The notes below the pieces were generated by a model, which searched no databases, had not been told where the DNA came from, and worked only from the letters and a program-made list of their open reading frames with translations. From Dicaeum eximium (Eukaryota > Chordata > Aves > Passeriformes > Dicaeidae): a stretch of 64,000 nt of DNA. The position numbers and the translations under genes are program-made. How positions within the stretch are numbered: the stretch's first letter is position 1; each line of letters begins with the position of its first letter. The DNA lies in the NCBI GenBank assembly GCA_013396995.1, contig VWZP01008554.1, positions 577,304 through 641,303 on the forward strand, written 5' to 3'. This document shows positions 1-11,545 of the stretch, in pieces.

Positions 1-1861
1 CTGGTACAAAGGATACAGCACTGACGCAGGGCTCAGTTAGGAGGCTTTGGTAAGAAAATATTTGAGTTTGTATTAACATCAACGACTGTGAACTAGTGCA
101 CTAAAAGCCTGAAGAGCATGGGCAGTACAGGAATTACCACCAGCCATTTCAGAGCTTGTGGTGGCAAGGGAAAAGGCAGCAGTACATTAAAATGTACAAA
201 TCCTAAAGTAGGCTCTGTATGGAGTTTTAAATACCCATATAGAGCTCTTCTTAGGACACAGGAGACTGTGGGCCCACCATCTGCTCAGCTGGGGATATGT
301 TTTTCCAACGCTGTTTCCCACTCCCCCCTGAAGAGGTTACACTGCTCTCAATTTGGCTACAATTCCCTACATCAGCTGGCTGGGGAAAACCAAACAGAGC
401 TGGTATTTCTGTTTGCTTTTGGAAAGCTGGCTCAAAAAAATCATGCAAATAAATCCCATTATGATGCTTCAGAAGGCTGATACATTTTGCACCTGGCTGC
501 TAGCAGGAATCTCTCCTTTCTGTGCAACCTCAGCAATTGCTCATTCACCGATTCCCTCTAACAAAGCAAATAACATTTCCAGTACAAAAAAAGATGTTTT
601 CAGCCCAAGCCCAATGCCACACAACACGACAGCACCTTTTCCTATATATGTGGCTTTAAAACAACAGAATCCCTGCAGCTGATCAGCCAGGGAGCAACAG
701 GGCAATTTGCCCTCTCCTTCCCTCTATTTCCAGCAATTACGATTAGATGTAACGCGGCAATCCGATAAAATTAATGGAGGTGAAAATGAGAGAACATTCC
801 TCCCATTACGCCTTTCAGGCTTCCTGAACATGATGTGCAGGATATAGGTCAAACCCACACGCTCCTTCCCCTCTAAAAACACGCCCTTAAGGCAAACCTC
901 TGAACGCCACTTATGCAGCAAAGCCTGCTCTGCACAGTCGGTGCAGGAAAAGGGCATGGGATCGCTGCAGCTCCCTGGTCTGAGCAGCTTCCCTGCTTTG
1001 GGGCAAGGCTGGAAGCTTTAAGCACACCCCACATCCTCAGCCTGGCCAAGACACGGGTCTAGCATTGCATTCCTGGTCCCTGCAGAGCCATGACGTCACC
1101 TGGGAGCAGCGCTCACGGATGCCCAGGTACCTCAAACGCTGCTGCTGCTGCCTGGAAACAGCCTCTCCCAGGCTATTTTTAACATGCAGCTGCCCACAGA
1201 AAGGGACACAGGTGAGGATTTTGGAGCTTAGCAATGAGGGCTGCACTGCCAGGTTTCATTCCTTCCCCCCTCAGCTCCTCCAAAGCCTCCACAACATTAT
1301 TTCAGGAAGAAAAGGCAGATGCTGACATTCGGTGACTCATGAGACACTAAGCCTGTTCTTTCCAGCATTATTTTTAGCTCATTAGATCTCCATGTTTAGT
1401 TCCCATTACCAGACCCTAAAAGATAATTCAGAGGCAGTTCATGGGTTGTATGTGCTTTCAAAGCACCTAAAATGCTCCCAAACACCCTGTGAGGCTGCAG
1501 TGCTTCCTCTCACCTCAGGCTTGGAATTTACATCATGCTGCTTTGGGTTGGGTTTTTTTTTTTTTCCCTTAAGGACAGAATTCAGACAAACTGAGTTTTA
1601 TTCCACTCCTTCATGGAGCAGCCACGGAGAAGGCACTGCAGCCAGCACCATCCATCGCATCCCTGGCCTGAGCCATGCCCTGCAGGAGCAGGCAGAAGAG
1701 CAGGGAAGCATTGCTGGGCAGCTCTTTTGGAGTTCTGTGGTCATGGAGGGGCTGCTCTGCCCCCTGATTCTCATCCCCAGGCAAAGGGGCAAACAAAATT
1801 CTCTCCTAAGTTGGCAAATACAGAGGAAGGGGATTTCAAAGGTTCTCGCTGCTTAAACCTA

Positions 1862-1955
1862 AATCCCAGAATGGCTCAGGTTGGAAGGGACAGTGTGTCA
1901 CCTGGTCCAACCTCTCTGCTCAAGCAGGGTCATCCCCAGAGCACGTGGCACAGGT
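1862..1955 (-). repeat. CR1 LINE fragment, 3' end
   Basis: The plus strand reads agaatggctcaggttggaag and continues into a CCTGGTCCAACCTC block and a GCAGGGTCATCCCCAGAGCA block. This is the reverse complement of the 3' end of a CR1 subfamily common in birds. Confidence 0.8.
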
Positions 1956-4900
1956 TTTTGTGAGCAATTACAGAAAGTAGAACTGGGAAGGAAAAGGCCC
2001 AAGTGAGAACTCTAATCTCACCAATCTCAAAAGGATGTGCTTGCTTTCAGTTAAGTTATCCTGGGCTCAGCTCCCTCTCCCTGCCTCTGTCTTTGCAGCA
2101 GCCTTTTCAGTGGCACCTGGGGTCATACTGCTTGGCCTCTTGCTCCTGCTCCCTTTCTCACCAATCAGCTCAGCAATGCATTCAGCTCCTGAAAAAATCC
2201 ATTAAAAACCCAAATCACTCCCTGGTAAAATGCCCTACTCAGAACTAGCCTATTGTCTTCGTGGCCTCTGAGTCCTTCCTTTAATCACTTATCCTCCTTT
2301 TCCTCCTGCCTGCAGTTCTGTTTGATACCTTCCTTCCTTCTGTCCTCATTGGTATTCAGCTGGTGTGCAGAAATATGTTACTGCTCCAGGCAAGCAATTA
2401 TAGCTGGGTCTCTGCTGGCTGGTCCTAGCAGCCCTCTTCACTGCTGCTCAAGGGGAGAGAAAATCAAGGCATTCATATTCTGCCCAGAGGCTCCATCAAC
2501 TCCTGGCCTGCCGGTTTTCCAGGAGCAATACAGAGCTCTGCATATTTATGATGATGTCAGGGTCTATTTAAGCAGGAACTGTTTCATCCTGTGTGTTTTT
2601 TCTTTGTTTAATGAGGTGCTAGAAAACACCAAAAACCACAAGAAGAGAGTCTCTGGATGAGAGGAGCACTCTGAACACCTGGCAGATCTCCACCTCTCCA
2701 GGAAGGAAAAAAGAAGTTCTCAATACACCATGGCACCAGTGACATCCCCCCAAGAGAGGCATGAAGGACCTCCCTACTCCATGCTCCAAAGGTCACCACC
2801 ATGGAGCAGCTTCCTGAGTTATTCAAAGCAGCACGTGCAGGACAAAACAGCACCAGCACAAAACCTCTGAAGCTGCAGGCACAGCTCTAAGCCTGAGGAT
2901 GGGCTGATTTCAGTGCTCACATTGCCATGTCTGCAGCTTGGAGGTGTGCAGTTATGTCAGAGGCTGAGTCCACAATGCTCTTCCACTTGCCACAAAGCCT
3001 GTGGGAAGCAGCATGCCACAGGAGCTGTTTGCAGCCTTCACCACAGAATTTCCATTAGCATCCTCAGTTTACCCTATAACATGCAATTCCAGCAGATCTT
3101 CTGCACAAATACACCTCAAATTGCTCCAGAAGGTCAACTAGATAAATAATGGATGGCTTCCACCTTTGAACTGAAGCTGTGAATGGCCACAGTCCCAGAA
3201 AACGGCCAAAGGCACTTGCAGCAGCAGAATTTACTGCCTGCAAAAACTGCTGATAGGCAATATCCTGGATCCCCAAACAGCCCCAAGGGCCACAGTATCT
3301 GACTGGCATTCTGAGGGAACACTGCTCTGCAGAAATTACAACCCCCTCCAAGCACAGGCAAGAGAAAAGGTTGCCCTCCATCAAAGAGAGACAACGAGTG
3401 CTCTCCCCAACGCTGTTAATATTGACTTTACCTCCAAAGAATTCAGCTGTTTACCCTGCTGAATTATTCCAGGGAATGTAAACACTATATAGCATTCAAC
3501 ACAGCAAAAATCAATGCCATGTATTATTGAAGGGCTGGAGAAGAGCACAATGGGCCTCAATAAGCATTCCTGGCATGTCACCCACCGTGGCCAGCCGTGG
3601 GTTGTGCTGATGGGGAGCGCTCTGATAAAAGCTGGAGGAAGCAGGAGGTTATCAGGGAACACAGCCAGGTCAGCCCTGCTACACAGAACACCAACCCAGC
3701 CACAGCAACTCTGTCAGCTAAACAACTCTCAGTCCAGGCTCGCCAAACCCAGCCTCAGTCACAGATTTAAAAGCACAAATGTATTTAGTGTGCAAGGCAA
3801 GCACAGCTCTGAGCAGGCCTAGGGATGGTGTGTGCCCATTAACTCCATCCCAGCACACCACAGAGCAGGGTGACAGCCAGAAGTGACTTATCTAGGTAAG
3901 AACTGCCATCAGAGTGACATCCCCAAGCATTTGTCTAACATCTCAGTGCTCAAAGCACAGCATTACCTCTCCCCTCAGTAATTAGATATCCTAATGAGCG
4001 GGTAGCACTGCCTTTCTGCCCAGCCAGCACGTCCTGCTGTTTAGCGCTGATCAATGGCAGAACCAGGACATGACAGGGGACTTAATGCAGTTAAAAGGCA
4101 AAAATAACACACAGGAGATGGGCCTGCCAAACACCAACTCTTCCACCTTCCCTTGGATTGTGCAAACCTCTGCAATTGCCTCCGGGCACATTTAAGCAAA
4201 GCAGCAGTGAAGAGCTGTCAAGAGGCAACATCTCATATCTTCTTTTAGTCAAGAGTCTACATTTGTAGAGCAGGGAAATCCCAAAATCGTGTTTGGATTT
4301 AAAAGCCTCTGCAGGTTTGCATTGGTTTGTGTCTAATTCCAAGACACCGCAGCAAACTCCTGGCTTGTACCTCACCAGCTGACAAGTGTGATTTAACTGC
4401 AAACAGGAGGGAGTGTACCAGTCATGGCTGAGATTTGAGCTGGTTCTTTTCTGGTGCCTTCTGTAGCTTTTGAGAAGTGCTCTTAGGGAAAGTTTAATCT
4501 CTGCCTTGAGAAGGGTGGGGTTTCCAGTCAAAGCATTTGCCAGCAGTCTCACTAATAACAATATCTGGATTCATGATCAGAAAGGAATAGCATGGTCATC
4601 AGGGCCTTTGATGGACAGTTTGGGGATGGGGACACAATGTCATCTATAGTGCTTTGACATCCAACAGCAGATTCTTTCAAAATTTACTTATTTTAAAAGC
4701 AAAAGAGAAAAACTGTTAGATGATTGCATCTCCTACATTTCTGCACCACCACAGACTCCAGACCTGTGTGTATCTGACAGGAAGATTGCTTGTAATGCAG
4801 CCACTTGCTTTTCTTAAAATGTTCCATTAAAAAAGGGGTCAGACTTCCCCCCTTAAGTGCCTGTGAAATTAAGAATCAGTAGTCACCCTTTTTACTTACA

Positions 4901-7530
4901 CCTCATTCATTAGCATTCCCATTTCCCCAGCCACCTTTAACACAAAGGCATAATAAGTGACACTAGGGTACTCTTGGTCCACTTCCCAAATCCCAGCTAT
5001 TAATCCCCATCTCCTCTCAGCTGAGAGCACAAACCACGGATCACGGAGCCGTGGGGCGCTGAGGTCACCACCGATGTCCCCCTTGACATTTGCAGACCTA
5101 CAAAGCACAGGAAGCCTTCCCAGTGGGATTTTATGCCTCATTTGTGCGCAGGGAGTTGCCAAAATCACTCAGAATTCCCACTCCCAGGCTCCTCACCAAG
5201 GAGAGGTCGCTGTCTCCGCTCTCCTTCTCCGGCACCTCCGCCCTGGCCAGGCTGCTCCTGCCGCAGCATTCCAGGGATCCTCCTCACCTGGAAGCACCAC
5301 CACTGGGATGGGTGTCAGCAATCAGCTGAGCTAACAGGAAACCAGGAGAAACCAGAGTGCCACAGAGCCCCACGTCAAAGCCAAAGCCGTGAGCAGGTCA
5401 GAGGCCAGGATAAGAAATGTTTGCCCACGGCAATGCCTCCGATTCCTCACTAATGACACCGCTGCCGCTCTGATGGAAAGGATCAGAAAGACTGCCTAAT
5501 GAACACAACTCATTACTGGAGGCCTCCTGGGCACGGGATGACAGGGTTTCAGACTAAAATTCATCCTAGCTCACAGCAATGTGACAGACGGTGCATGTTT
5601 TGGCTCCAAATAATCATCCTGGTAGAGTTGCCAGTGTGCTGTGCTAAGGGAAGGCGTGTGAAAACGGCAAGTATTAAGAAAGAAGCCAGTTAATCCCATT
5701 ACAAAGTTTGTTTTATTTCAAGAGGTCAATCCAAGCACTCTGTAAGGCTCCTGTGACACCTAAATCAAATGCTGACAGCTCTTTCAGTGCTGAGGAAGAG
5801 GGGGAGAGACGGGAGGTCTCGTACCAACACAGAAGGGAGGGAACAGGATCTCACAAATGCTACTTGCTTCATTCTTTTGTGATTTTTTAAAAAAAGTTTT
5901 GTGCTTACAAAAATTCTACATGTTCACTTACTTTGCCCTGCCCACCCTCTAAAAATGAAATTATCTGTCTCAGCCGGGGGACTATACACTGTTGCACTGA
6001 TGTCATGTTAGTCCCAGCTCTCATATCACCTCATTGTCTCCTGCTGTAAGCATGTAGGATCACAGTGCTTTATTGTCTCACCTACCAGCAGCCTCACTCC
6101 ACAGGGGCTGCAACCTGCAGCTTCTAACACAGGCATGACAGGGGCTAAGTGACACAACCAACCACCCACAGAGCTCAGGTGCAGCCAGGTACCTCCTGCA
6201 GCCCACAGTGGCACGGCTGGATGTCACCCCAGCCTGTGTCCCATCCTGCTGTGCAGCACCATGCCTCCCCTGGCAGTCAGAGCCCTGCTCAGGGCCCGGC
6301 ATGGGGACAGAGCGTGGGAGAACCAGTGATGTGTTCCAGCGTGGTGCGGTGTCACTGCTGGGAACAGCCAAAGCCACAGTGATTAACGAGCAGTGGGCAG
6401 CAGGTAGGAGACCTGGGAATCTTCCACTGCATTTTCCAAAAGCTGCACATTTCCCATTCATCTTCCTCTGGTCAGACCTGGTTGAACCTCTCTATTAGTA
6501 AGGTATGGTCCAACACCTTCCATTAATCACAGGATGGCTTTTGCCTTGACACTCCACGTCTCTATTCCTTGGCCCTTTTCTCTTAGGGCTGCCTTTAAAA
6601 ATCATAAATGAGACATTACTGCAGAGAAGCCTCTTTCTGAAGTGATGGGGAGAGCACAGATAGAAGCACTGCTCTTCAGAGACAGCCCTATTTAGTTAAC
6701 TTCCGTATTTTTAATTACTGCCAATTTCCTGGGCTGGTTAATGAGAAAGTGCATGGCAGTTCCATTATTCTAGACCAACCTAGGGCTCTCCAGGGCACCC
6801 CAAGCCAATGGCAACTGGTGTTCAGCAGGCTCATTTGGAGTACCTGGAAAAACCATGGGAGCAGGATGGAAGAGGAGATGCTTACTCAAGTTTCCAGGCC
6901 ACATGGATTAACTTTGGATAATTCAGAGGTTAATAAATAGCAGGATACTACTCAGACTACAAGGATTTCATTGAATAAGGTGTGTGAATCAAACTGACAA
7001 TGTCCATAAACCATCCTGCCTTTCAGTTAAAGGATAAAACCCCACACAACCAATAGCAAGATAAACAAAAAATGGTCGCACTGAACCAGCAAATCCCACA
7101 AGACAAGAAAATTATGAGAGAGGCACTCAAGAAGCTCAGTTCTTCAAGCACAGAAGCCAAAACTATTTTTTGGTGTTTCCAATGACACCATGCGAGCAAG
7201 CTGCATCAAGGTGAGAGAAAACTGTCAGCAGCAAAACCACAATGTCTCATTTTAAAAGGAATAAAGTTGGAGCATAAATCATGACTAAAGCTTCATAAGT
7301 GACCAGCACTCCTTGAGCAGTACAACACAACTGTTTCTTAGAAGAGCTGAACACCTAGATATAACAACCCTTATCCTACACAGCCTGAGTCAGGTCTGAG
7401 TGAGGAGTGAAACCAAAGCTGGCTATTCCAGATATGTCAGTGTGCCTTCTTTAATGCAAGCACAATTTATACAAGAAGGGATGCCCGTGGATTTCCCTCT
7501 CTGGGATCCCCTCGGAGTAAGGAGGATGGG

Positions 7531-7928
7531 GACATGCTGAGAGAGCTGGGAGTGTTCAGCCTGAAGAGGTGACCAGATGGCTCTGGTGAAACCTTAGAGC
7601 CCCTTCCAGTACCTAAAGGGGCTCAAAGAGACCTGGAGAGGGACTTTGGACAAGGGTCTGGAATGACAGGACAAGGGAGAACGGCTACAAACGGACAGAG
7701 GGCAGGGTTAGATTAGACATTATGAAGAAATTCTTCCCTGTGAGGGTAGTGAGGCCCTGGAACAGGGTGTCCAGAGAAGCTGTGGAACACGTCCCTGGAA
7801 GTGTTCAAGGCCAGGCTGGACAGGGCTTGGAGCAACATGGGATAGTGTAAAGTATCCCTGCACATGGCAGGGGGTTGGAACTCCATGATCTTTAAGGTCC
7901 CTTCCAAGCCAAACAACTCTATGATTCT
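7531..7928 (+). repeat. CR1 LINE fragment, 3' part
   Basis: Sense-strand CR1 from the gagagctgggagtgttcagc block through gaagaaattcttccctgtga and ccctggaagtgttcaaggcc to the terminal ctatgattctac. It is the only long plus-oriented CR1 copy left of 16 kb and lies in the downstream intron, antisense to the XPR1-family gene. Confidence 0.93.
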
Positions 7929-10900
7929 ACAAATGCTGTGATAAGGTGGACTGAAGTGGGGGCTGCTTTACTGGTGCACTTGTCAAGCAGAGCACATCTG
8001 CTCCTGGCAGAGTGAAAACACAGCAGAAAGCACTTGCGTGTCAAAACAACGCCGCACTCGGGGTGAATATTCCGCCGCAGGCTTGGGCTTAATCCTCTGC
8101 TTCCCCAGCAGCACCTAGGTTTCTGTAGGGCTTAAATAAGGAAATGTAACACTCTGTTGGCTGGCTCTGGGGAAAGCTACTCAGCACTGGCAGGGAACTT
8201 AATGCCAGCCCTGAGCTCCTTAGTGCAAAGCAAGGGTGGGAAAGAAGGGGACAGAGCGGGCAGGGACCGGCGGCTCCCGGTTGCCAGGTAGCTTCGAGTT
8301 ACAGCCATGCCTCATTTGCCTGAGCAAACACACCCCGCAGCACTATATTTACAGAACACGGCCTTTGCTGCCCATTCCTTTGGGAGAGATAAAAATACAG
8401 AGAATTCCTCCTCTGGGAACTCAGCAACAGTTGTCCTCGTGTTGTTGCTGTCGTCCCTGAAATGTGGCTGTGCTTGTGAGCCGTGCTGGAGTCTGCGCTC
8501 ATTTACGTCACCGCTGCTTGCTCCAGTATTGTGTTCTGGGGTAGCTCCTCTCCTGTTTGCTCCACTAATCCCAGTAATACCTGAATATCAAGATGACAGC
8601 TTGGAGTTAGCCCTGTACAGCTGGTCTGGTCCCAGACCAACAGCATTGCAAGTTTCAGAGCAAAAACCTCACAGAATTCACTTTGCTGTCTTAGTGGTCT
8701 GACAATCCAAACTGCAATTAGCAGAGAAAATTGCACCCTGCATCTAAATTCAAGGGAAGGAAAGTAAAGAAATGGCTTCTCTGAGGGAAGAGGGAATCAG
8801 AATTATGCACTGCCTGAGCAATATGAATTATTAAACAGGGATATTTTGGGGAAACAGATACTTGTCAAGGGCCCACAGTACATGGTGCTTCTGGGGGGAT
8901 CCTTCACTAAAGGGGGTTTGGAGTAGGGAATACCATGCAAAACTAGAACAGAAACATCACTTAATAAGGTGGCATTTGTTTAGTTGGAGTTGTCTTCCAG
9001 CAGCAAGCACAGGAACACACAGTGTGCTGTCAGTGCACTGTGTATGAATTAGCTGCTTTCCACACCAGCAAACCCTCCCAACCGGCAGGCACCGACTAAA
9101 ACCGACAGAGCAGCTACAAACTATCCAGTGCTCAAATGAAGGGAGGAAGATGAGACTTCTCAGAGGGCTGTGCTGTCCCCAGGCCTCCCAAGGGGAGAAC
9201 AGGCACTGGTGTCCATTACCTGACCTCCCAAGGAAAGGCCAGGGATTACCCTCTTCTCCTGGCAGCCAAAAGCTGTCATTCCAGAGGTGTAAGTCATAGG
9301 CTTGCAAGCACAGGCATGGAAGACTGCTTAAATAAAACTCTTGATACCACAGCAATTAATAGGTTTGTTACTGAAATTTAGAGCAGGTCTGAGGAGCAAG
9401 GATCTTCACCAATCTGACACCTGTTTTGGGCAGCATTTTCTTCAGAACCCACAGCTCCCCCCAACAGATGTTTAGGAGGTAAGAGAGAGGTGTTTGCTAT
9501 CCTTGGGCAGACACAGAGAAGGTGTGGGTGAGCAGCACATCTATTTTCAACAGTAGCATCATAACAACTTGATGACAGACCATCTGATTCCAAGTTCCAG
9601 ACAAACTGGCAATCTGTGTAAAGCACTTTGATAAAATTGGCTTCTTAACAGGTACAGCACACTAGAAAATGCATTTATGGCAGGATGGGAACAGGCCTAC
9701 AGGCCTGAGGGTACTTGTCAAGGGCTTTAGGCAGCCCTCTGAAAAGCCCAGCACAGTGACATTTATAAACCTGTGCTAACATGTAATTTCCAAAGGCCAC
9801 TAAGCTTCCAATTTTTTTTTGTATTTTGCCATTGACAAAACTGGACAGACAAAAGCTGGTAGTCAGGAATGTCTCACAGCAACTGGAACAAGGCTCATAA
9901 ACACCTCATTACAGCCCACTCCCTACCAGACTGGGAAAGGGGACACCAGTTATGTGTGGCAGTGACCAGAAGTGGGGGAGCAACACTGGCACAGATGAAA
10001 AGCTTTGAGGGCGGCGGGAAGAGGTCAAACTCTTCAACAGGACCTTTTGACAGAGGCTGGTTTTCCTCTTGGTTCCAACCCTACCCCAGCTGAAGGCTCT
10101 GGCCATGTGTCCCCCCCAAGGGAGGCAGAAGCATTAGTCAGCCTCCCCAGAGCAGCTCTGGCCACAGAAGATGTAAGCAGTGATTCTGGAGCCAGGCAAT
10201 CTGTCCGTGCCTCATCCCAGGCTCTGGCAGTGGTGACTAACAGGACTGCAGGGCTGCAGAATGTCACTGAGCAAACAAGTGAAAACAGGAATGAGCTTCA
10301 GGGACATGGCAGAGGGGAGGAGATGCACAGGGGATGCTCCCAGAGGATGCTCCCACACCAGCTCTCCGTGTAGCCCTGGATACAGAGCCCAGCTCCCAGC
10401 CTTCAGCCAGCTTGGGCCACTGTCCCTCCCTGCCATTACAATGCAAGTCATACATCATCAGTGTGACTCTGGGCCCAGCTATGTCAAAATAGACATTTCT
10501 TGGCCACGGGAAGGTTTCTAAAAAGCCTGCCATCCTTCCAAAAAACCCAGCATGGCAACCAGAATCATGCCTTCAGCACTTCTCCCTGCCTCACCACAGG
10601 AATATTCCAGGCTTAGTAATTGCTCACGACTGTGTGTGGTTGCTAATTTCTGGATATATAGGAGGGAGATATTCTCAAATGAAAGAATACAGCTTTTAGG
10701 GCTTCAGAACAATGAAAAGCAGGGCAGGGCGACTGCCTGAAGTGCAGAAACTAAAAGCTTTTTCCTTCAGAACAAGAGAAAAATCGAGTAATTGTCGTTT
10801 CCAGGGAGATGAGGAACTTCAGGGATCAGAGCTCAATCTGCAGTTAAATGGATTGGAAACAACTCCTTACCAGCTGCTGAAAAAACATGGATAGAGTCAC

Positions 10901-11353
10901 ACAGGAAAATCAGAGAGAGCCTTTTTTCCTGGCACTGTGCACATGCCTTCACATTTAGGAATGATGGACTGATTATTTAGATGATCCAGGTTAAATATTC
11001 ATGAATGTTAAGGGAGAAGTATTTGCTTTGCTATCCCTTTCCTCATCTATCTCCCTCCCATTCACCTCCCTTCACAGCAAAATCTGACAGGTATTTCAGC
11101 TTTCAAAAGAGAAACCTAAAAATTCCCTCCCCCGCTGCCTAAGTGCAATTCTAAGCAGACCAAGGATGTGAAAAACACCTAAAATAAGACTTTAAAACAC
11201 TCTTTACAAGATGGGCAGGCCCCTGCCTTTCCCCAGAGATGTTTCACAGGTGCCAAAACACAAGAAGCTCAATGGGATGCCAGATTCTGAGCTTCTCTCG
11301 TGTAAAAAAGCAAACCCCAGGAGCTGCAGAGGCTTCTCCAAAGCCACCAGTAC

Positions 11354-11545
11354 CTTTGTGGGTGCTGTAGAGGGCTGCAAATGTCACCACGAAGAAGGTG
11401 GTGGAATATTTTCCAGCGTTAACCAGATGAAAGGCCCGTTTGTTATCGCGGTAACGGCGCAGGCACTGGATGAATCGCAACCAAGCAGGGATGCACTGGA
11501 CAACTGCTCTCACTCCGTAGGAGTAGCTGTTACAAATCTGATTAT
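11354..11545 (-). CDS. XPR1: XPR1-family exon: start of EXS domain
   Basis: This 192-nt exon opens with two bases completing an Asp codon, then [40 protein letters not shown], and [20 protein letters not shown] followed by THK plus one base. The [15 protein letters not shown] motif is the hallmark of the EXS domain. The Lys-Tyr of NAGKYS matches K482-Y483 of human XPR1, in the phosphate pathway. A proline expected between Phe and His of RAFPHL is absent (RAFHL, 11432-11424). The acceptor is tttcttgcag and the donor AAAG|GTACTG. This is the last XPR1 exon I can find; the remaining EXS exons must lie left of position 1. Confidence 0.95.

Larger units (their letters stand above)
1..11353 (-). 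other. Intron (or start of 3' part) downstream of the last visible XPR1 exon
   Basis: No further XPR1 exon was recognised in more than 11 kb on the minus strand, although I looked for the conserved EXS residues that should follow. The stretch holds CR1 pieces at 1862-1955 and 7531-7928. The remainder is unremarkable unique sequence with many short chance open frames and no coding match. The intron status is an inference from the intact donor at 11353. Confidence 0.7.

Noticed and set aside
4091..4561. Minus-strand 156-codon frame
   Set aside because: No family similarity, no plausible splice context, composition like the surrounding intron.
4896..5168. Minus-strand frame with WGL...EYPSVTYYAF, vaguely like the next expected EXS exon of XPR1
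   Set aside because: Only a few scattered matches to the WGL...VYPQKAYYY region, wrong spacing by about six residues, no matching splice sites or continuation. Treated as coincidence.
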